Source of the DNA: an archaeon
GTDB taxonomy: Archaea > EX4484-52 > B79-G9
NCBI GenBank assembly: GCA_030594585.1
Contig: JAUVEX010000068.1
Span: 1-5,106 of the forward strand
Direction: 5' to 3'
Length of the DNA: 5,106 nucleotides
Below the pieces are notes generated by a model. The model did not search any database, was not told the DNA's origin, and saw only the letters and a list, made by a program, of their open reading frames with translations. Both the position numbers and the translations under genes were made by a program. Shown here piece by piece: positions 1 through 5,106 of this stretch. Every line of letters starts with the position of its first letter. Within the stretch, counting starts at the first letter, position 1.

Positions 1-921
1 ATACTTGATACAACGATTGACATCATCTTCACAAAGGATGCTGTCCCGTGTGCTGTCCCATCCCCGGTATTCCAGTGTCACCCAGCTTCTGAAGGGCACA
101 GTATCCCGGATACCGTCTGCAAACTTGACGGTGTCCGTAACCACAATGTTTGTTCCTGCAGGGGCTACAATGGCTGCTCCGATTGCGGCGAAGATTGTCT
201 GAAGTTCACTTGTGGTTGGTGCGGTATAAACATGGCCTGTTGATGTTGCAATTGCGGTCATAACAGTCATGTCTGGTGAGGGGCCGTATGCTATTGAGAA
301 AATCTCAGTACCGCTAGCTTTTGCGGTATTTGCTATTGGAACAGGATCGGGGGGCACGTTCCAGTGACCATCACTAAAGACAATCATGTCTTTTGTGTTG
401 GTTGGAACTCCGTTTGTAAGTTCTGTTTGCGCAGTTGTTATGCCACCCGCCATATCTGTTGCGCTGCCGCTTAAAGTTGGCAATGTGTCTATTGCAGCCT
501 TAAGCGATACCACATTTGTTGAAAGGCTGTGGTCAAGGCTTGAGCCTGCGGCAAAACTTACAACACCTATCTGGCTTCCTCCGGTTATTGTTCCGTCAGC
601 ACTTCCGTCAGCTTCGTCCAGCATATCGACGAACATTTTTGAAGCTGCCTTTATTGCGTCAATATCTGCTTGTGGCAGGCTTCCCGATGTGTCAAGAACC
701 AGCATGATGTCTTCAGGGTCTCCGCTTAGTCCTGTTGTCCCTTCCAGTGTCAATGTCACTGTGGTTGAGCCGTCACAGGGTATGTCTTCCGGGTTTACGG
801 TCTTATCGCCAGTGACAGTGCCGCCATCGGCAAAAGCTACGGGAATCCCTAAAAGGCATACTCCTGCCATGAGATATGTAAGGAAAGCCAGCCTGTCTGT
901 TTTAGTATTTGTTTTGTTCAC
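1..921 (-). CDS. Secreted vWA-domain surface protein (3' end outside window)
   Basis: This minus-strand frame is open for 307 codons and runs off the window start, so the C-terminus is missing. The GTG at 921-919 is chosen because GAGGTGAT lies 4 nt upstream and the next Met falls inside the signal peptide. Residues 1-31 form a signal peptide: a basic N-region (KTNTKTDR), a hydrophobic stretch (LAFLTYLMAGVCLLG) and a likely cleavage after AFA. Residues 35-62 (KTVNPEDI, then TTVTLTLEG) resemble the beta-sandwich lead-in seen in surface adhesion-type proteins. The vWA domain spans about 70-250 and has a complete MIDAS metal site: D77-T-S79-G-S81, T155 in SATDMAGG and D184 in FSDG. From about 255 (NIVVTDTVKFADG) a second beta-rich segment begins. 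vWA domains with an intact MIDAS usually bind protein ligands through a divalent metal. Cell-surface adhesion or envelope structure is inferred, and the ligand is unknown. The gene is clearly richer in GC than the genes to the right. Confidence 0.88.
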   Translation of the reverse strand, partial: MNKTNTKTDRLAFLTYLMAGVCLLGIPVAFADGGTVTGDKTVNPEDIPCDGSTTVTLTLEGTTGLSGDPEDIMLVLDTSGSLPQADIDAIKAASKMFVDMLDEADGSADGTITGGSQIGVVSFAAGSSLDHSLSTNVVSLKAAIDTLPTLSGSATDMAGGITTAQTELTNGVPTNTKDMIVFSDGHWNVPPDPVPIANTAKASGTEIFSIAYGPSPDMTVMTAIATSTGHVYTAPTTSELQTIFAAIGAAIVAPAGTNIVVTDTVKFADGIRDTVPFRSWVTLEYRGWDSTRDSILCEDDVNRCIKY

Positions 922-925
922 TTTA

Positions 926-933
926 ATCACCTC
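926..933 (-). promoter_or_regulatory. Ribosome binding site of the vWA gene
   Basis: Read on the minus strand this is GAGGTGAT, an exact complement of the conserved archaeal 16S rRNA 3' tail (ATCACCTC). It ends 4 nt before the GTG at 921. It decides the start codon, because the other in-frame GTG (930-928) lies inside the site itself. Confidence 0.8.
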
Positions 934-940
934 TAATTAT

Positions 941-950
941 TTTAATATAG
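941..950 (-). promoter_or_regulatory. Possible TATA box for the vWA gene
   Basis: Minus-strand CTATATTAAA resembles an archaeal TATA box. Its centre is only about 24 nt from the GTG, which would place the transcript start almost on the start codon and leave the strong ribosome binding site outside the mRNA. Either transcription starts unusually close to the box, or the true promoter lies further upstream, for example around 978-990 (ACATATCAAAA). The call is weak. Confidence 0.3.
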
Positions 951-971
951 AGCCAATCCACTTTTTGTTCT

Positions 972-1028
972 GCGGAGTTTTGATATGTTTTTTTTAGTCG
1001 CTCCGCCCAGCCTCGTTATGCTCCGGGC
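972..1028. repeat. GC-rich inverted-repeat pocket
   Basis: GCGGAG (972-977) is a perfect inverted match to CTCCGC (1001-1006). GCCCAG (1005-1010) pairs with CCGGGC (1023-1028) with one G-T pair across a 12-nt loop. GCTCCG also recurs directly at 1000-1005 and 1020-1025. The two stems share bases 1005-1006 and so could compete with each other. Neither strand has a T-tract downstream of a stem, so this does not look like a terminator. A protein-binding site, a small REP-like element or a structured leader are all possible. Confidence 0.4.
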
Positions 1029-1213
1029 AAAACCTTAAGAGCAAAACGAATGTCAAACAAATGTAAAACATAGGTGCTTTTAAACAAAATCAAATAGAAA
1101 ATTAATAGTCTAAACAATGTTAAAATCTATATTATATTGGTTTTTGTTACATATATAGTTTCCTGTGAAAAAACAAAAGAAAACTACTTGTTCTATTCCT
1201 GCAACACCCACAA

Positions 1214-1221
1214 TTTAAAAA
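1214..1221 (+). promoter_or_regulatory. TATA box of rqcH
   Basis: TTTAAAAA is centred about 27 nt before the ATG at 1245, the usual archaeal distance from TATA box to transcript start. Transcription would therefore begin at or within a few bases of the start codon. There is no GGTG or GGAG in the 20 nt before the ATG, which agrees with a leaderless mRNA. Confidence 0.55.
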
Positions 1222-1244
1222 CATAAATCAGCCATAATATCATT

Positions 1245-3146
1245 ATGAAACAAGACCTGTCATCTTTGGATATAAAATATCTTGCAGATGAGCTTCAATA
1301 CCTTAAGGGTGCGCGCCTGCAGAAATTCTATCAGGTAGACCGATTTATAATCATAAGCCTTCATGCATCCGGGAAAGGAACGCAGAATCTTGTTTTGGGT
1401 GATGGAATGTTCCATGCCACCAAATACCCGGTAAAAAAGCCTGAAAAGCCCACCAACTTCGCTATGGTGTTGCGAAAATACCTTAAAGGTGCGAGAATTG
1501 AAGCAATATATCAGCACGAATTCGAGCGAATTTTGATTATCGATACTGGTGAATACTTCATAATTGCTGAACTTTTCAGCAAGGGGAACATCATTTTTGC
1601 AACAAAAAAGGATTTGAGAATCTGGTCTGTGCTTGAGCGCCAGCTTTTTTCTGAAACCCGAAAATTAAAGATGCACGGCACATATTCTTTTCCACCGGCA
1701 TCATACAACATAAAAGATATGAAAAAAGATGATTTTGAGAAAAAAGTTCTGGCGTCAGAAAAGCAGATTGTGGCACTTCTTGCACGGGAATTTTCTTTTG
1801 GAGGTGTTTATGCTGAAGAAGTTCTTAAAATTGCAGGAATTGACAAGAAAACAACATCGAAAAAGATTTCAAAAAAAGAGATAGCAAAATTATACGATTC
1901 CGCAACTGCTCTTTTGAATAAAAAACTGACACCTGAAATTGTTCTAGAAGATGAAAAACCAATTACTGCGACCCCTTTTAATGTTTGTGCCTATGAAAAG
2001 AACAAAAAAAGGAAATATACTTCATTCAACGATGCCATTGATGATTTTTTCACAAAAAATCTTGTATTGGATGCAGAAAAAAAAGAGAACAAAACAACTG
2101 ACAAAAAAAGAGATTCATTCGCTGTTCGTATAGACACGCAAAAAAAAGCAATAAAAGAGCTTGAAAAGAAATCAGAAGAGTTCAAGGCTCTCGGGGATTT
2201 CATATATTCAAATTATTCTGCGCTTGATACGGTTTTGAATAAAATTAATGCTGCAGGTTTTGGGAGGGCAAAAAAAATACCGGGCGTTGTGTCTTTAGAC
2301 CCAAAGCAAAAAACAGTTACACTCGATACAAAACCACGCATAACGCTAAAAATCGGACTAAGCCTGAATGATAATGCGAATTTGTTTTACACAAAATCAA
2401 AAAAAACAAAAGAAAAAATGAAAGGCGCCTCCGAAGCTCTTTTGGACTCTGAAAAAAAGCTTGTGCTGTTTGATGGCGAAAAAGCTAAAAAAGAAGCCAA
2501 AGCAGCCTCTCCTTTGAGAAAAGAGAAAAAAGAATGGTATGACAAATTCTTGTGGTTTTTTTCATCTGAAGGGTTCCTATGCATTGCAGGAAGGGATGCA
2601 GCAACAAATGAAACTATTGTAAAAAAGCATACAGGAAATAAAGACATCATATTCCATGCGGATATAACCGGCTCTCCTTTCGGCGTTGTAAAGACTGAAG
2701 GAAAGGAAGTCGGGAGGGGAACGCATGAGGAAATGGCACAGTTCATATCAGCACATTCCCGCGCATGGCGGGCAGGCATTGGTTCTCTTGAGGCTTATTG
2801 GGTCTTGCCTGACCAAGTCACAAAAAAGACAAAAGCGGGCGAATACATGGGGAAAGGCTCGTTTATGGTCTATGGCAAGAAAAATATAATAAAGACCGAA
2901 CTTCGCCTTGCTGTGGGGTTTGATAAAGACCATATTGTTGTAGGTCCTGTTGATGCTGTTTTGTCAAAAACCAAAAAAGCAATAATTATTGTGCCTGGGG
3001 GCATTCCTGCGGGGGATCTTGCGCGAAAGATTAAGATCTCACTTTTAACCCAGCTTAACAAGCAGGAGCAGGAAATTCTTAAAAAAACAAGCATTGACGC
3101 AATTCAGCGGCATATTCCTTACGGAAAAGGGGAAATTTCAGGCTAA
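1245..3146 (+). CDS. rqcH: RqcH / NEMF-family ribosome quality-control factor
   Basis: This is the archaeal member of the RqcH (bacteria) / Rqc2-NEMF (eukaryotes) family, complete at 633 aa. Family members bind the large ribosomal subunit still carrying peptidyl-tRNA after a stalled ribosome is split, and recruit tRNA so the nascent chain gains a C-terminal tail (alanine in bacteria). The archaeal role is inferred from this. NFACT-N covers about 1-160, with the conserved early Asp (SSLD, D9) and PTNFAMVLRKYL at 69-80. The catalytic-type Asp-Arg pair appears here as E94-R95 in FERI. A helix-hairpin-helix segment lies at about 180-205 (GGVYAEEVLKIAGI). A coiled-coil middle spans about 275-340 and a second charged helical stretch about 385-428. 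NFACT-R is about 429-548 (WYDKF, GRDAATNE, HADITGSP, SRAW, PDQV, GKGSF). NFACT-C is about 551-630, ending in IPYGKGE. The start fits the family N-terminus, and D9 keeps its family position. The gene is rich in AAA codons. No frameshift or truncation is visible. Confidence 0.95.
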   Translation: MKQDLSSLDIKYLADELQYLKGARLQKFYQVDRFIIISLHASGKGTQNLVLGDGMFHATKYPVKKPEKPTNFAMVLRKYLKGARIEAIYQHEFERILIIDTGEYFIIAELFSKGNIIFATKKDLRIWSVLERQLFSETRKLKMHGTYSFPPASYNIKDMKKDDFEKKVLASEKQIVALLAREFSFGGVYAEEVLKIAGIDKKTTSKKISKKEIAKLYDSATALLNKKLTPEIVLEDEKPITATPFNVCAYEKNKKRKYTSFNDAIDDFFTKNLVLDAEKKENKTTDKKRDSFAVRIDTQKKAIKELEKKSEEFKALGDFIYSNYSALDTVLNKINAAGFGRAKKIPGVVSLDPKQKTVTLDTKPRITLKIGLSLNDNANLFYTKSKKTKEKMKGASEALLDSEKKLVLFDGEKAKKEAKAASPLRKEKKEWYDKFLWFFSSEGFLCIAGRDAATNETIVKKHTGNKDIIFHADITGSPFGVVKTEGKEVGRGTHEEMAQFISAHSRAWRAGIGSLEAYWVLPDQVTKKTKAGEYMGKGSFMVYGKKNIIKTELRLAVGFDKDHIVVGPVDAVLSKTKKAIIIVPGGIPAGDLARKIKISLLTQLNKQEQEILKKTSIDAIQRHIPYGKGEISG

Positions 3147-3155
3147 AAAAGATAA

Positions 3156-3165
3156 TTTTATAAAA
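3156..3165 (+). promoter_or_regulatory. TATA box ahead of the first paralog
   Basis: TTTTATAAAA is a strong archaeal TATA-like match just after the rqcH stop. It would start transcription near 3187 and give a leader of about 35 nt that contains AGGGGAT (3210-3216), a one-mismatch ribosome binding site. A weaker box, CTTTTAAGT (3192-3200), sits about 26 nt before the ATG and would instead give a leaderless mRNA. Either way the gene can probably be transcribed independently of rqcH. Confidence 0.5.
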
Positions 3166-3221
3166 CTTCATGTTTTACTATAGTGTTATTTCTTTTAAGT
3201 GATAATATTAGGGGATATTTT

Positions 3222-3968
3222 ATGGAAACAGATATTTATGCAAAAAGTGTGGATAATTCGCTTGATTGCCTTTTAAAAGCGCAATTGAGTAATGGAAGAT
3301 TAGATGAAACCACATTATTTGATGCCCTGCTCAATCTTAAAACCTCCGGCGCTTCTACGTCGCTTACAACGCGCTTGTGCGAAGAATACAACAAACTTGC
3401 GGGTACTGATAAAACATATGCTCGATTAATGGGCAAAATAGCTGTATGCCTTAGCAATCATACATCTTTATTGGATTTATATGACGGAAACGGGAGAACA
3501 ATGCGTTTTGTTCTTCCGAAAGAAGAATATATTGAATCACTTAAAACACGATTTCCAAAATATATGGACGAAATGTACAGAGGATATAACGAGATTTTGT
3601 CGGATTCTTTAGAAACGCAGCTTAATGTCGAAAATTTTTTGAATGTCTTAAGTGCTGAATGTGATGCCATCGAAGGAAAAGGAGGGGGAGGAAAGAAAAG
3701 AAATATTAGTTTGAGAACAGTTTATGGCGATTTAAAAGATATGGGAACCGAAACGGTAAAACAAGCCTTTGCTTCGCTTACAGTTAAAAAAGATAATCTT
3801 CCACGGCTTATCACACACACCGTATCTCAAAATACGGTATCTTCAAAACAATGCGAGCTTATAAGAGGATTTTACGATTATGTGAAAAATCAAACAACTG
3901 AGCCATTGGTTGATGTATTGAGTGCTACGAATACTATGCCCGCACAGCCTGCATTGGTTACGGTCTGA
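3222..3968 (+). CDS. Unknown protein, tandem paralog A
   Basis: I do not recognise this 248-aa protein. It is soluble, mostly helical by composition, and has no signal peptide, membrane segment or metal-binding Cys/His cluster. It aligns with the next gene: LLKAQLSNGRLDE (17-29), LFDALLNLK (32-40), EEYNKL (54-59), FPKYMDEMY (111-119), ENFLNVL (137-143) and SSKQ...LIRGFYDYV (207-221) all have counterparts there. A Gly-rich linker, GKGGGG (152-157), absent from the paralog, separates an N-terminal helical part from a C-terminal part. The C-terminal segment TVYGDLKDMGTETVKQAFASL (167-187) could be a helix-turn-helix, but this is only a guess. The ATG at 3222 is preferred over an in-frame GTG at 3183 because it makes the N-terminus match the paralog's within one residue. 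No catalytic motif is visible. Confidence 0.8.
   Translation: METDIYAKSVDNSLDCLLKAQLSNGRLDETTLFDALLNLKTSGASTSLTTRLCEEYNKLAGTDKTYARLMGKIAVCLSNHTSLLDLYDGNGRTMRFVLPKEEYIESLKTRFPKYMDEMYRGYNEILSDSLETQLNVENFLNVLSAECDAIEGKGGGGKKRNISLRTVYGDLKDMGTETVKQAFASLTVKKDNLPRLITHTVSQNTVSSKQCELIRGFYDYVKNQTTEPLVDVLSATNTMPAQPALVTV
3672..3703 (+). other. 32-nt homopurine tract inside paralog A
   Basis: Every base from 3672 to 3703 is A or G, including a G5 run at 3684-3688. The tract encodes the Gly/Lys/Arg-rich linker of paralog A and is missing from the paralog. It contains ribosome-binding-site-like GGAGG, but the nearest in-frame start-like codon (TTG at 3711) is too far away to argue for internal initiation. 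Confidence 0.6.
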
Positions 3969-4024
3969 CAAACCACTATTTTCTAAGAGAATTAAAAAAA
4001 TACATTAAATAATCGGGGAGAACA

Positions 4025-4033
4025 TATTTAAAT
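4025..4033 (+). promoter_or_regulatory. TATA box of paralog B
   Basis: TATTTAAAT is preceded by a purine-rich GGGGAGAACA stretch that could act as the BRE (transcription factor B element). Transcription would begin near 4055, giving a leader of about 13 nt that still includes the ribosome binding site at 4059-4063. Confidence 0.65.
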
Positions 4034-4058
4034 TTGTTAGTATCTCTAAGTAACTATC

Positions 4059-4063
4059 GGTGA
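4059..4063 (+). promoter_or_regulatory. Ribosome binding site of paralog B
   Basis: GGTGA is complementary to the archaeal 16S rRNA tail and ends 4 nt before the ATG at 4068, the same spacing as at the vWA gene. It supports that start. Confidence 0.75.
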
Positions 4064-4067
4064 ATTT

Positions 4068-4850
4068 ATGACAGAAAAAGTTATTATTGACGAAGAAATC
4101 AATAAAGGCTTACAGCAATTAATTGATGCTCAACTCAAACATGGCGCGATTAATGATGATTTATTTTTTGAGGTCCTTATAGAACTTAAGGACACTGACA
4201 CCCCCAAAACATTAGATGTTCTTAAGAAATACAATCAACTTGTAGATTGCAAGAACAAAAAAGCTGAATGTTTGGTTCACAAACATTCAAATATGTATAT
4301 ACTTGGGCGTGTCTTGACAAAGTGCAGCCCCTTTATTGTGGAACAAATTAGCGGAACTGTTAAAAATAGCAAAAGATACAAAATAACGGCAAATATAACT
4401 GATTATAAACAAACGCTTCCTGATTTTATGAATAATATCTATTTAGATGCAACCAATAGTATGGCTCAATTTTTTGAAAAGTACAAAAATGAACAAAATA
4501 GTTGTTATTCTGATCCAATTAAAACTTTTTTAGAGGGATTGAATAATTCTTTTGAGGTGGAGCATAAAACAAAGAAAAATGTGCGCGGTACATACAAAGC
4601 AATAATAAGTAAAACTAATTTCTTTAAAACTGTGGGTTTTAATTTGTCCGAATATGGTCAGCATATTGATGAGTTGTTTTCTATATTAGTCAATAATAAA
4701 ATCATTTCATATGATGGTAAATCGTATAGCATACATTCAAAACAGCACTCATTGCTAAACGGTCTTTTAAATTATGTGCCGAATAATACTTTGACGGGCC
4801 AATCAGTTTATGTTGGTGCTTGCGGTTTAAAAACCCAAAGTGTTTGTTAG
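4068..4850 (+). CDS. Unknown protein, tandem paralog B
   Basis: This 260-aa protein of unrecognised family is a diverged copy of the preceding gene. Matching blocks are LIDAQLKHGAINDD (18-31), LFFEVLIELK (32-41), KKYNQL (53-58), LPDFMNNIY (117-125), IKTFLEGL (151-158) and HSKQ...LLNGLLNYV (223-237). Order and spacing are conserved, apart from the Gly-rich linker found only in copy A. No signal peptide, membrane segment or enzyme motif is visible. LVNNKIISYDGKSYSI (207-222) looks like the beta-hairpin wing of a winged-helix fold, so nucleic-acid binding is a weak possibility. The start rests on GGTGA 4 nt upstream and a TATA box about 39 nt upstream. It ends in TAG. Its C-terminal length after the shared SKQ block (34 residues) is close to copy A's (38), so that TAG probably is a genuine stop. 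The gene is lower in GC than copy A and rqcH. Confidence 0.82.
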   Translation: MTEKVIIDEEINKGLQQLIDAQLKHGAINDDLFFEVLIELKDTDTPKTLDVLKKYNQLVDCKNKKAECLVHKHSNMYILGRVLTKCSPFIVEQISGTVKNSKRYKITANITDYKQTLPDFMNNIYLDATNSMAQFFEKYKNEQNSCYSDPIKTFLEGLNNSFEVEHKTKKNVRGTYKAIISKTNFFKTVGFNLSEYGQHIDELFSILVNNKIISYDGKSYSIHSKQHSLLNGLLNYVPNNTLTGQSVYVGACGLKTQSVC

Positions 4851-4963
4851 GGTATAACGGGCAATTTGCCTGATTTTTCTTTTTTAGCGCCTTGAGTTAA
4901 AGAATCATTTGGTGGTCCGGATGAGGTATTTCTTTTCGGCCTTACATACGCGCGATTCTTTTC
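4847..4963 (-). other. In-frame 38-codon extension beyond the TAG
   Basis: Directly after the TAG of the membrane-anchored protein the same frame stays open for 38 codons and then meets TAA at 4849-4847, overlapping the stop of the convergent paralog B. The encoded stretch (beginning EKNRAYVRPKRN, ending GKLPVIP) is hydrophilic and protein-like, and would be a cytoplasmic tail. It has no ATG or GTG in frame, so it is not a separate small gene. It could be read by amber suppression or pyrrolysine insertion, be the remnant of a tail lost by a nonsense mutation, or be open by chance. Confidence 0.35.
4859..4885 (+). terminator. Likely terminator of paralog B
   Basis: A short stem GGCA (4860-4863) / TGCC (4867-4870), extendable by a G-T pair, is followed by a T-rich run at 4874-4885 (five T, C, six T). 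Archaeal termination depends mainly on such T-runs. More T-runs follow at 4979-4985 and 4991-4997 and may act as backup. Confidence 0.5.
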
Positions 4964-5106
4964 CTAAATTTTTAGATCTTTTTTTCTTGTTTTTTTAGAG
5001 ATTCTATCCGTTTTCAACACAAAAATTACAATAACTAATGATATTATGATTAAAAAGACCGTGCTTTTTGAAAGTTCAGAATCCCGGGGATTTGTATCTA
5101 AATCTT
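4964..5106 (-). CDS. C-terminal end of a membrane-anchored protein (5' end outside window)
   Basis: Only the last 46 codons before a TAG at 4966-4964 are visible, in the frame whose first full codon is 5104-5102. The segment reads as a polar stretch (DLDTNPRDSELSKS), one hydrophobic helix of about 16 residues (TVFLIIISLVIVIFVL), then a very basic tail (KTDRISKKTRKK). By the positive-inside rule this is a C-terminal anchor with the bulk of the protein outside the cell, typical of archaeal surface proteins. The protein's identity cannot be told from this fragment. It converges on paralog B. The frame continues open past the TAG, as described in the next entry. Confidence 0.65.
   Translation of the reverse strand, partial: DLDTNPRDSELSKSTVFLIIISLVIVIFVLKTDRISKKTRKKDLKI

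Larger units (their letters stand above)
922..1244. other. Divergent intergenic region, no gene seen
   Basis: These 323 nt separate the minus-strand vWA gene from plus-strand rqcH. I see no convincing ORF, tRNA or rRNA. The sequence is strongly AT-rich except for a GC pocket at about 1000-1028. It holds the vWA ribosome binding site at its left end, the rqcH TATA box at 1214-1221, a pair of TGTNAAACA direct repeats (1051-1059 and 1062-1070), and an inverted repeat TTAAGAGCA (1035-1043) / TGCTTTTAA (1075-1083) with one G-T pair. Control of both genes is presumably encoded here. Confidence 0.7.

Noticed and set aside
386..997. A 203-codon plus-strand ORF starting MSFVLVGTPF
   Set aside because: It is antisense to the vWA gene, whose minus-strand frame has a signal peptide, a full MIDAS motif and a ribosome binding site. 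The plus-strand product has no domain logic and is a shadow frame.
1000..1030. Possible tRNA or small RNA gene in the GC-rich intergenic pocket
   Set aside because: There is no cloverleaf, no T-arm consensus and no CCA-proximal acceptor stem. The length and pairing fit only short hairpins.
2387..2779. A 130-codon minus-strand ORF inside rqcH
   Set aside because: It lies opposite the conserved NFACT-R domain and has no ribosome binding site. Its Phe/Ser-rich product mirrors the AAA-rich codons of rqcH.
3183..3221. An upstream in-frame GTG that would add 13 residues to paralog A
   Set aside because: It coincides with the predicted transcript start, has no ribosome binding site, and would break the close match of N-terminal length with paralog B.
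4851..4895. Extension of paralog B through its TAG by 14 codons to TGA
   Set aside because: Paralog B ends at nearly the same distance from the shared SKQ block as paralog A, the extension runs through the terminator hairpin and T-run, and 14 open codons are expected by chance.
5080..5092. Palindrome AATCCC-G-GGGATT
   Set aside because: It is a short palindrome inside the coding part of the partial membrane protein (NPRDSE) with no repeat elsewhere in the window and no sign of function.
1..5106. CRISPR array, insertion sequence or integration site
   Set aside because: I found no regularly spaced repeats, transposase-like protein, terminal inverted repeats or tRNA-adjacent direct repeats in the window.

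Overview
The window looks archaeal. The best evidence is a full-length archaeal-type RqcH/NEMF-family protein (NFACT-N, HhH, coiled coil, NFACT-R, NFACT-C), together with TATA-like boxes about 25-40 nt ahead of start codons and a mixture of apparently leaderless starts and GGTGA-type ribosome binding sites. AT-rich intergenic DNA and genes of unknown function suggest an uncultured archaeon. I cannot fix the phylum from this stretch.

Layout: (1) positions 1-921, minus strand: the first 307 codons of a secreted protein with a von Willebrand A (vWA) domain, whose 3' end lies beyond the window start. It begins at a GTG behind a strong GAGGTGAT ribosome binding site. (2) 922-1244: a divergent, AT-rich intergenic region with a small GC-rich inverted-repeat pocket and the rqcH promoter. 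(3) 1245-3146, plus strand: rqcH, the ribosome-associated quality-control factor, complete at 633 aa. (4) 3222-3968 and 4068-4850, plus strand: two proteins of unknown function (248 and 260 aa). They align along most of their length and so look like diverged tandem paralogs, each with its own TATA-like element. (5) 4851-5106: a likely terminator, then on the minus strand the C-terminal end of a membrane-anchored protein that enters from beyond the right edge. Its reading frame meets a TAG at 4966-4964 but stays open for another 38 codons to a TAA at 4849-4847.

How they fit together: no single pathway joins these genes. The two flanking minus-strand genes both encode envelope proteins, one with a signal peptide and vWA domain and one with a C-terminal membrane anchor. 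The plus-strand block is cytoplasmic: rqcH handles stalled 50S-nascent-chain complexes, and the paralog pair has no recognisable function. Each plus-strand gene has its own TATA-like box, so a single obligatory operon is not indicated. The most interesting items are the tandem paralog family and the in-frame amber codon in the right-hand partial gene.
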